From an uncultured Oscillospiraceae bacterium (GTDB taxonomy: Bacteria > Bacillota > Clostridia > Oscillospirales > Acutalibacteraceae), in assembly GCA_900543305.1 (NCBI GenBank), contig UQQZ01000079.1:1-11464 (forward strand): DNA of 11,464 nucleotides, in the 5' to 3' direction. A model generated the notes under the pieces. The model ran no database searches. It was given only the letters and a program-made list of their open reading frames with translations, and was not told the origin of the DNA. Shown here piece by piece: positions 6,440-11,464 of this stretch (its first letter is position 1; every line of letters begins with the position of its first letter). Both the position numbers and the translations under genes were made by a program.

Positions 6440-6461
6440 AAAAATCGTTAGGGACTAACGA
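6440..6461 (-). promoter_or_regulatory. Short hairpin plus T run early in the rpsF leader, possible attenuator
   Basis: A 7-bp perfect stem (6461-6455 with 6451-6445) with a 3-nt loop is followed on the minus strand by TTTTT. It lies about 10-30 nt after the predicted transcription start. The form is that of a small intrinsic terminator, but the stem is AT-rich, so it is weak at best. Confidence 0.35.
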
Positions 6462-6477
6462 AAAGTCAACGTGAAAT

Positions 6478-6505
6478 ATTATACCACAGATCCCGTCAAA
6501 GTCAA
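6478..6505 (-). promoter_or_regulatory. Strong sigma-A-type promoter of rpsF-ssb-rpsR
   Basis: Minus strand: -35 TTGACT (6505-6500), 16-nt spacer, -10 TATAAT (6483-6478) preceded by TGG, an extended -10. The start is expected near 6471, giving a leader of about 95 nt before the rpsF ATG. This is the closest match to consensus in the window, as expected for ribosomal protein genes. Confidence 0.88.
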
Positions 6506-6530
6506 GGAAAATCTCCCTTTCTCCCCGGTT

Positions 6531-7175
6531 TTATCCCTGGAAAGTTCCCATGGCCAACTCCATTAAATGAACGCCCTTGCCGCCGCCCAGAAGGATTCCG
6601 GCGGTGCAACGGTTACAATAGGCAACCGTCAGGGGACAGGTGTACTTTGCCACCTGTTCGGCCATGCATTGTTTTTGTGCCTCCAGGGGCCACTCGTACA
6701 TGGGAACGCCGGCGAACTGTTCGAGGAGAGCCAGGTTTTCTGGAAGTTTCGGTTCGAAGTGCAGGTTGCCGCAGAAGACGGATTTTTCCCGGTTTTCCGA
6801 CAGCTCCACCACGGTTACCCCCATCTTGCTCAGAACCGAGCGAACCGCATCAAAGATTTCCGGATGGTTCCGGTCCCGCCAGCAATCCTGGACATGGGCT
6901 TCCAGGCCGCTGTAATCGGGCCAGGAGAAATCCTCCTGCCGGTCCAACCATACGAAGAGGTTTTCCAGAACCAGACGGTTTTCAGGCTTGGCTTCCAGGG
7001 TTTCCCGGCAGGCCTGACAAAAATACAGCGCGGTGCTGCCCTCTTCCCAAGGGGTTTTGTCCAGACGGCAGCATCCCGCCACAGGCATTTTTTCTTTTAA
7101 GTAGGCCCGCAGACGCTTGGCCGCTTCCGGGCTGGCTTTGGTAAAATTGCAACTGGGAAAATAAATTTCAGGCAT
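6531..7175 (-). CDS. Cysteine-rich CCG-domain (HdrB-like) protein, probable Fe-S or metal binding
   Basis: The 214-residue protein has eleven cysteines in two repeats like the CCG domains of heterodisulfide reductase subunit B, GlpC and LutA. The first half has C9, C35-C36 and C53-x2-C56. The second has C98 in a DCWRDRN segment that resembles the family's DPCHLGR, then a DAVRSVLSKMGVTVVEL segment, FCG at 134-136 where CCG is usual, and C187-x2-C190. CCG domains bind a noncubane [4Fe-4S] cluster or zinc and often act in thiol/disulfide electron transfer. The cluster ligation here is uncertain because the second repeat has lost one cysteine. No membrane segment or signal peptide is seen. ATG 7175 is chosen for its AAAGGAG at 9 nt; upstream codons lack support. 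It lies 93 nt after the NUDIX gene, possibly cotranscribed, with no clear terminator before the rpsF promoter. Confidence 0.7.
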   Translation of the reverse strand: MPEIYFPSCNFTKASPEAAKRLRAYLKEKMPVAGCCRLDKTPWEEGSTALYFCQACRETLEAKPENRLVLENLFVWLDRQEDFSWPDYSGLEAHVQDCWRDRNHPEIFDAVRSVLSKMGVTVVELSENREKSVFCGNLHFEPKLPENLALLEQFAGVPMYEWPLEAQKQCMAEQVAKYTCPLTVAYCNRCTAGILLGGGKGVHLMELAMGTFQG

Positions 7176-7268
7176 TGTGATTCTCTCCTTTTTGAAAACT
7201 GGACAGGCAGAAAGCCCGTCTCCACACGAGGGTTGATACACCCTTATGTTACAGGTGAATAAAGAATC

Positions 7269-7775
7269 TTACAGGTTTTCCAGGTGGAAAAAGTACGCCA
7301 AACTGGGAACAATGAGTTGCTTGTCCCAGAGCTCCTGTATGTCTTGACGGCTTGCCCATCGGGTTTGGGCCACCTCTCGAGTGGTGGCTTGTTCTAGAGA
7401 AACAGCCCCGTCGTAGGGGAAAAGCCAAACGTCCATGATATCGTTGTATTTCTGTGGTCCCACTGTTTTGCGGATTTTGGTGAAGAGGACTTTGCCGGTA
7501 CGGTCGTCCAGTTCTATTCCCACTTCCTCTTTTACCTCCCGCAGAGCGCCCTCCAGACTGTTTTCCCCTTTTAGAACCGAGCCCCCCACGCATTCCCACA
7601 ACAGGGGGTACGTGGGGCGGTCAGCTGCTCTTTGGGAAATCAGGTATTGTCCCTTGGCATTCCGGATCCAAACATGGACCACCAGGTGAAAGCAATTGTC
7701 TGGAAGCTCCTCCCCCCGTACATGATTGGTTCCCACCAAATGACGATGTTCATCGTAAAGATCCCACAACTCCAT
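7269..7775 (-). CDS. NUDIX hydrolase
   Basis: The 168-residue protein carries a perfect NUDIX box at 65-87 (G65-x5-E71-x7-R79-E80-V-x-E83-E84-x-G86-I), whose glutamates bind Mg2+ for cleavage of nucleoside diphosphate-linked substrates. The N-terminal segment MELWDLYDEHRHLVGTNHVRG and the PLLWECVGGSV approach to the box resemble isopentenyl-diphosphate isomerase-like and YfcD-type NUDIX proteins, which often have unknown substrates. The substrate therefore cannot be assigned. ATG 7775 is preferred over an in-frame ATG at 7793 because AAGGAG lies 7-8 nt upstream of it and inside the longer reading. It follows the galU terminator; I do not see a promoter in the short gap. The CCG-domain gene lies 93 nt downstream on the same strand. 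Confidence 0.92.
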   Translation of the reverse strand: MELWDLYDEHRHLVGTNHVRGEELPDNCFHLVVHVWIRNAKGQYLISQRAADRPTYPLLWECVGGSVLKGENSLEGALREVKEEVGIELDDRTGKVLFTKIRKTVGPQKYNDIMDVWLFPYDGAVSLEQATTREVAQTRWASRQDIQELWDKQLIVPSLAYFFHLENL

Positions 7776-7816
7776 GAAATTTTCTCCTTGCATCCCAAAG
7801 GGAAAAGTTATTTTGG

Positions 7817-7852
7817 AAAAAGGGCCGGCAGAAGTTTTCCCTTCCGCCAGCC
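7817..7852 (-). terminator. Intrinsic terminator after galU
   Basis: A 12-bp stem (7852-7841 with 7834-7823, two G-T pairs) with a 6-nt loop is followed on the minus strand by C and TTTTT (7821-7817). It lies 14 nt past the galU stop codon and separates galU from the NUDIX gene. Confidence 0.88.
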
Positions 7853-7866
7853 CCGCCGGTTTTCTG

Positions 7867-8742
7867 TTACAGTGTTTTGCAAAGTTCCTTTAAGTATGCC
7901 CGAAAATCCTTCCCGATTTCCGGATGGTTCAGGGCTACTTCCACACTGGCCTGCATGATGCCCAATTTGTTGCCCATGTCATAGCGGGTGCCGGTAAAGT
8001 CCACGGCGATCATCCCGTCCCGGCGAGCCAGGGTGCACATGGCATCGGTCAGCTGAATTTCCCCGCCGGCTCCGGGAGGAGTACGCTCCAAAATGTCGAA
8101 GATCTCTGGAGGCAGAACACATCGGCCCAGAATGGAATAGAGGGACATTTCCTGGCCCATTTTAGGTTTTTCGATCATATCCGTGCAACGGAAATAATTG
8201 TCCCGAATGGGTTCCACTTTCAGAGAGGAGTACCGGCCGATCACTTCCGGAGAAACCTCCTTGACGCCTACCACGCCGCTGCCGAATTGGTCGTAGGCCC
8301 GGATGAGCTGGGCGCAGGCAGGATCCTCACCCAGAATCACGTCGTCTCCGTAAAGGACCGCAAAGGGCTCGTCACCCACAAATTCCTTGGCGCAGCCGAT
8401 GGCATGGCCCAGACCGCGAGTTTCCTTCTGGCGCACATAGAAGATGTTGGCCAGTTTGGAGATCCCCACAATTTCGTTGAGAATAGCCTCTTTGCTGGGA
8501 TCGCCGGACAACCGCTGTTCCAACTGGGGAGCCCGGTCAAAGTGATCCTCCAAAAGTCCCTTGCCACGGTTGGTGATGATCAAGATATCCTCAATGCCGG
8601 AAGCGGCAGCCTCCTCCACAATATACTGGATGGCAGGCTTGTCCACAATGGGAAGCATCTCTTTGGGCATGACCTTGGTGGCGGGCAGTACTCGGGTTCC
8701 CAAGCCCGCGGCGGGGATCACAGCTTTACGCACTTTTTTCAT
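7867..8742 (-). CDS. galU: UTP--glucose-1-phosphate uridylyltransferase
   Basis: The 291-residue enzyme makes UDP-glucose and pyrophosphate from UTP and glucose 1-phosphate in the cytoplasm, supplying cell-wall polysaccharide, glycolipid and galactose pathways. The nucleotidyltransferase signature AAGLGTRVLPATKVMPKEML (11-30) is complete. QKETRGLGHAI (105-115), GDD (132-134), EKP (191-193), GGEIQLTDA (227-235) and GTRYDMGNK (251-259) follow in the GalU order. Length is normal for bacterial GalU/GtaB. ATG 8742 has AAAGGAG 8 nt upstream. It starts 30 nt after the RING/DUF2628-type membrane protein gene and very probably shares its promoter (9840-9868). A strong terminator follows. Confidence 0.97.
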   Translation of the reverse strand: MKKVRKAVIPAAGLGTRVLPATKVMPKEMLPIVDKPAIQYIVEEAAASGIEDILIITNRGKGLLEDHFDRAPQLEQRLSGDPSKEAILNEIVGISKLANIFYVRQKETRGLGHAIGCAKEFVGDEPFAVLYGDDVILGEDPACAQLIRAYDQFGSGVVGVKEVSPEVIGRYSSLKVEPIRDNYFRCTDMIEKPKMGQEMSLYSILGRCVLPPEIFDILERTPPGAGGEIQLTDAMCTLARRDGMIAVDFTGTRYDMGNKLGIMQASVEVALNHPEIGKDFRAYLKELCKTL

Positions 8743-8772
8743 GGGAATGTCTCCTTTTTCGTTTTGGGAATT

Positions 8773-9792
8773 TTACAGCCAAAGGGGAATATTGACAATG
8801 ATGAGATAGCACACCAGCAGGCAGACCGCAATGGGAATGTTGACGCCGCCCTTTTCATCCAAAGCAGCGGAGATATCACTGGTGCCGGAAGATTTCACAG
8901 CGTGGGCAGTGCGGATACAGTGCCGCATATACATCCGGTTGCCCCGGACCCCTACAAAGATCATCACACCCAGCATCATCAACAGGCACAGAGTGGGCAG
9001 GGAAAGCTGAAAATAGAGGATCGGCTTTTCCATCATGATCTGCGTAATGGCCATCAACTGATCGTTGGTGAGAACAATGCCTTGGGTGATGTCGGCTCCC
9101 ACCTGCTCCATCAGGTCCAGGGTAAGGGGGGTGGCCACAAAAATACTGGCGCAAAGATAAGCAATATACAGAGCAAACATGATCCCTGTAACAATCGCCC
9201 CGTATTTGTACTGTTTCCGGTAGAGCATCCAGGCTCCGGAAAACAGAAACGCGGTGAAGTTGAATTTATTGCGCCGGGTGTGTTTCATATAGCGGAACAC
9301 GGCCATATAGTAGCCTGTATTTTGCTTGACCAATTTGGAGGCGTCCCCGAACGTGACCCCTGTGTCCAGTTCTTCCGCCGGGGAAACACCCCCCATGGGA
9401 TCGAAAGCGAAGGGGGGGACAGTGCCGCCAAAACCGGTGCGCTGCTGAGGCGCGCTGGTCCAGGCAGGAGGAGGGGGCGGAGTGCCTTGAGAAGAGGGCT
9501 GTTCCCGCAGAGAGGCGCCGCAGCGATTGCAGAACAGGGCACTGTGGGCGTTTAGGGTACCGCAGACAGGGCATTCCTGATCCTTGATTTCCGCGCTGGG
9601 GTCAGGCTGGGCAGCCTGGGGCGGAGTCCATTCCTTGCCCTCCTTGTGGAGATCTTGAAAAATGCATTGGCCCTTTTCCTGATAACAAGCCCGATGATAG
9701 GGTGCTCCACACTCCGGGCAAACCACAATATCGTCCCCGGAGCGGAAGGGAACTCCGCAAACGGGGCATTTGATTCCGGTATAATCCAGCAT
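8773..9792 (-). CDS. RING-like zinc finger plus zinc ribbon membrane protein (DUF2628-like)
   Basis: The 339-residue protein has three parts. First, a prokaryotic RING-like finger: C9-x2-C12, C25-x2-C28, H33 and C36, with a further C43; the pattern CPVCG...VVCPECGAPYHRACY is highly typical. Second, a zinc ribbon C74-x2-C77 and C88-x2-C91, then a Pro/Gly-rich linker (about 100-140). Third, a membrane domain resembling DUF2628, with FNFTAFLFSGAWMLYRKQY (178-196) and hydrophobic segments near 198-220, 260-282 and 318-337. The zinc fingers are probably cytoplasmic. No biochemical role is known to me for this architecture. The frame opens with TTG at 9825, and ATG 9804 abuts the ribosome site; ATG 9792, about 12 nt after AAAAAGGA, is the best start but not certain. 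Likely operon with galU. Confidence 0.8.
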   Translation of the reverse strand: MLDYTGIKCPVCGVPFRSGDDIVVCPECGAPYHRACYQEKGQCIFQDLHKEGKEWTPPQAAQPDPSAEIKDQECPVCGTLNAHSALFCNRCGASLREQPSSQGTPPPPPAWTSAPQQRTGFGGTVPPFAFDPMGGVSPAEELDTGVTFGDASKLVKQNTGYYMAVFRYMKHTRRNKFNFTAFLFSGAWMLYRKQYKYGAIVTGIMFALYIAYLCASIFVATPLTLDLMEQVGADITQGIVLTNDQLMAITQIMMEKPILYFQLSLPTLCLLMMLGVMIFVGVRGNRMYMRHCIRTAHAVKSSGTSDISAALDEKGGVNIPIAVCLLVCYLIIVNIPLWL

Positions 9793-9839
9793 ACAATGGT
9801 CCATTCCTTTTTCACAGGATTCCAATTTCGATTATTCCT

Positions 9840-9868
9840 ATTTTACACGATTCTTTCTCAAAGCGCAA
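9840..9868 (-). promoter_or_regulatory. Promoter of the RING protein-galU operon
   Basis: Minus strand: -35 TTGCGC (9868-9863), 17-nt spacer, -10 TAAAAT (9845-9840). The start is expected near 9833, which puts the TTG at 9825 almost at the 5' end and favours an ATG further in. It is divergent from the prfB promoter; about 110 bp separates the two elements, and I see no obvious shared operator. Confidence 0.6.
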
Positions 9869-9981
9869 CGAAATCCCCCTGAATTTTCAGTCTGTTAATA
9901 TTTTTCCCTTCCAGGGCAAGCTTATTTCAGAAGGTTTTGAGGCAAATCCCGGAGGAAAGCAGGGAGAGCGCAAGAAACCGG

Positions 9982-10010
9982 TTTACTTTTTTCCCTGTTT
10001 CCAGTATAAT
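9982..10010 (+). promoter_or_regulatory. Sigma-A-type promoter of prfB
   Basis: TTTACT (9982-9987), 17-nt spacer, TATAAT (10005-10010). The start is expected near 10017, giving a leader of about 29 nt with AAAGGAAAGG before the ATG. Confidence 0.78.
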
Positions 10011-10045
10011 AGCGAGAGAATCTTGAAGATAAAGGAAAGGTTGCT

Positions 10046-11173
10046 ATGCTGCAATTTGAAGAATTGAAACGGGAGTTGGAAGAACAGGAGAAGGCCCTCC
10101 AGGATTTGGGGGACGCTCTGGGGCTGGAAAAACTCCGGGAAGAAGTGGACATGTTGGAGCACAAGTCCGCAGAGCCCGGCTTTTGGGACAATATGGAGCA
10201 AGCCCAGAAGGTTACCCAGCGCATGGCCGCTTTGAAGGATAAGGACGAGGCCTATCAAAAGTTGCAGAGCCGGGCAGGGGACTGCATGGCCCTGATTGAA
10301 ATGGGAGACGAAGCGGAGGATCTTTCCCTGTTGCCCGAGGCGCAGCAGGAGCTGGAGGGAATCCGGCAGGACATTGAAACCATGCGTCTTTCCACGTTGC
10401 TTACCGGGGAATACGACGCCAACAATGCCATCCTCACCTTCCACGCGGGATCCGGCGGCACTGAGGCTCAGGACTGGGCGGAAATGCTGTTTCGCATGTA
10501 CAACCGGTGGGCAGAGCGTCATGGATTTAAGGTGACCACCCTGGACTATCTGGATGGAGACGAGGCGGGGCTGAAAAGCGCCTCCATTTTGGTGGAAGGG
10601 GAAAATGCGTACGGCTACCTGAAGAGCGAGGCAGGGGTACACCGGTTGGTGCGGGTTTCCCCCTTTGACGCGGCAGGCCGCCGACACACCTCTTTCTCCT
10701 CCTTGGAAGTGATGCCCGAAATGGAAATGGACAACACCGTGGAAATCCCCCCGGAAGATATCAAAATGGAAGTGTACCGTGCCAGCGGTGCCGGTGGCCA
10801 GAAGGTCAATAAGACCTCTTCTGCCGTACGTTTGATCCATATTCCCACAGGAATTGTGGTTTCCTGCCAGGTGGAACGGAGTCAGTATCAGAACCGGGAA
10901 GTGGCCATGAAGATGTTGGTTTCCAAGTTGGTGGAAATCAAAGAGCGGGAAAACCTGGAAAAGATTTCCGATATCAAGGGAGAACAAAAGGAAATCACCT
11001 GGGGCAGCCAGATTCGCTCCTATGTGTTCATGCCCTATACGCTGGTAAAAGATCACCGCACCGGTTATGAAACCGGCAATGTAAACGCAGTGATGGACGG
11101 GGACCTGGACGGCTTTATCAACGCTTACCTGACCGCAATGAGCCAGGGTACCTTGGGAGAAAATATCGAATAA
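10046..11173 (+). CDS. prfB: Peptide chain release factor 2 (RF2), single-frame
   Basis: The 375-residue factor releases nascent chains at UGA and UAA stop codons. The N-terminal domain is helical. The tripeptide SPF (205-207) that reads the second and third stop bases is present with GRRHTSF after it, and the catalytic GGQ is at 250-252 inside YRASGAGGQKVNKTSSA, so it is RF2 rather than RF1 (PxT). Most bacteria make RF2 by a programmed +1 frameshift at codons 25-26 (CUU UGA). Here codons 25-26 are CTG GGG (10118-10123) and the frame is continuous, so that autoregulation is absent. ATG 10046 has AAAGGAAAGG 5 nt upstream. The gene ends in TAA, with a perfect palindrome 15 nt later. Length is typical. 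Confidence 0.98.
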   Translation: MLQFEELKRELEEQEKALQDLGDALGLEKLREEVDMLEHKSAEPGFWDNMEQAQKVTQRMAALKDKDEAYQKLQSRAGDCMALIEMGDEAEDLSLLPEAQQELEGIRQDIETMRLSTLLTGEYDANNAILTFHAGSGGTEAQDWAEMLFRMYNRWAERHGFKVTTLDYLDGDEAGLKSASILVEGENAYGYLKSEAGVHRLVRVSPFDAAGRRHTSFSSLEVMPEMEMDNTVEIPPEDIKMEVYRASGAGGQKVNKTSSAVRLIHIPTGIVVSCQVERSQYQNREVAMKMLVSKLVEIKERENLEKISDIKGEQKEITWGSQIRSYVFMPYTLVKDHRTGYETGNVNAVMDGDLDGFINAYLTAMSQGTLGENIE

Positions 11174-11188
11174 AATGGATGTGCACCC

Positions 11189-11220
11189 AGTGGCCTCCGG
11201 CAATTGCCGGAGGCCACTTT
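11189..11220 (+). terminator. Perfect 30-nt palindrome after prfB, probable terminator
   Basis: AGTGGCCTCCGGCAA and its exact reverse complement (11189-11203 with 11204-11218) form a GC-rich stem of about 13 bp with a small AATT loop. It is 15 nt after the prfB stop. Only TTT follows before a G, so the T run is weak, but a second run of T is at 11227-11231. Confidence 0.65.
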
Positions 11221-11262
11221 GTCACCTTTTTCCCTAGGCCTGCGTACACTGGAGGGAAGGGG

Positions 11263-11464
11263 GTGAGGGCAGTGGACCGCATTATCTGGTATGGAAAGCC
11301 TTGTTGCTGCCCACGGTGTTCCGGAATTCCCGGTCCCACAGGAGCAACGGGTCCCACTGGGCCAGAAGGCCCTACCGGACCCCAAGGAGCCACGGGCCCT
11401 CAAGGTAATCCCGGTCCCACGGGGCCAACAGGCCCTGCCGGTGTGGCAGGGGGTGCCCGGGGGG
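11263..11464 (+). CDS. Collagen-like (Gly-X-Y repeat) protein, 5' fragment cut by the window end
   Basis: From GTG 11263 (or GTG 11272) a short head carries a cysteine cluster CCCPRC (14-19) and then SGIPGPTGATG. Fifteen Gly-X-Y triplets follow, with X mostly Pro and Y often Thr (GPT, GAT, GPQ, GPA). Such bacterial collagen-like proteins form triple helices at the cell or spore surface, BclA of the Bacillus exosporium being the best-known example; a surface role here is inference. There is no signal peptide, which suits a spore-coat-type protein assembled inside the mother cell. GGAGGG lies 6 nt before GTG 11263. The triplet phase breaks at about 11458, where an Arg replaces the expected Gly. 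The 3' part is missing. No convincing promoter is seen. Confidence 0.75.
   Translation, partial: MRAVDRIIWYGKPCCCPRCSGIPGPTGATGPTGPEGPTGPQGATGPQGNPGPTGPTGPAGVAGGARG

Noticed and set aside
6567..7144. Overlapping plus-strand frames of 165 and 177 codons
   Set aside because: Antisense to the CCG-domain gene, which has a good ribosome site and a coherent cysteine pattern.
7202..7220. A 7-bp hairpin upstream of the CCG-domain gene, followed by a short T run on the minus strand
   Set aside because: TTTT is interrupted and immediately followed by the ribosome binding site; it could be a weak terminator for the NUDIX gene but is too poor to call.
7924..9555. A 543-codon plus-strand open frame, His/Gly/Gln-rich
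   Set aside because: Antisense shadow of galU and the RING protein gene. Its odd composition comes from the complementary strand of their codons.
9983..11203. A 406-codon minus-strand open frame
   Set aside because: Antisense to prfB along its whole length, and its end would overlap the prfB promoter. No recognisable domain.
11118..11403. Minus-strand frames rich in Gly-Pro, such as GPVGPSGPVGP
   Set aside because: The complement of a GGNCCN repeat also reads Gly-Pro. The plus frame has the ribosome site and a regular Gly-X-Y start, so the minus frames are shadows.
1..11464. Search for CRISPR arrays, insertion sequences, integrases, toxin-antitoxin pairs and phage genes
   Set aside because: No regularly spaced direct repeats, transposase-like frames, terminal inverted repeats with target duplications, or defence-type gene pairs are visible.

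Overview
The window looks like a chromosomal stretch from a Gram-positive Clostridia-type anaerobe, most plausibly an Oscillospiraceae/Ruminococcaceae-like gut bacterium. Support comes from strong AGGAGG-type ribosome binding sites, sigma-A-like promoters, the rpsF-ssb-rpsR order, a C+ (zinc-ligand) form of S18, tRNAs with encoded CCA, a RING/DUF2628-type membrane protein next to galU, and a collagen-like gene. The genus is inference. The sequence starts inside a tRNA-Asn and ends inside a Gly-X-Y repeat, both typical assembly break points, so it may be a whole contig.

Layout. Positions 1-1563: partial tRNA-Asn, a bidirectional terminator, a minus-strand SDR-type NAD(P) oxidoreductase, a structured non-coding stretch, and a CAU-anticodon tRNA with a strong terminator. 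Positions 1685-3623, plus strand: a MATE multidrug/Na+ antiporter and a SprT-like zinc metalloprotein. Positions 3675-5045: a bidirectional terminator, then minus-strand genes for a small lipoprotein (own promoter) and a metal-dependent amidohydrolase. Positions 5081-6505, minus strand: the rpsF-ssb-rpsR operon with a very good promoter, a leader with two hairpins, and a terminator. Positions 6531-7775, minus strand: a cysteine-rich CCG-domain (HdrB-like) protein and a NUDIX hydrolase. Positions 7817-9868, minus strand: a RING/zinc-ribbon membrane protein followed by galU, sharing one promoter and one terminator. Positions 9982-11220: a divergent promoter, prfB (RF2) without the programmed frameshift, and a hairpin. 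Positions 11263-11464: the start of a collagen-like protein.

Most of the window is housekeeping: translation (S6, S18, RF2, tRNAs), DNA replication/repair (SSB), and UDP-glucose supply (GalU). I do not see a clear new defence or mobile system: no CRISPR array, insertion sequence, integrase or toxin-antitoxin pair. The points most worth a second look are the structured RNA region before the CAU tRNA, whether that tRNA is Ile2 rather than Met, the degenerate CCG-domain protein, the RING-membrane protein/galU pair, the frameshift-free prfB, the rpsF leader, and the truncated collagen-like gene.
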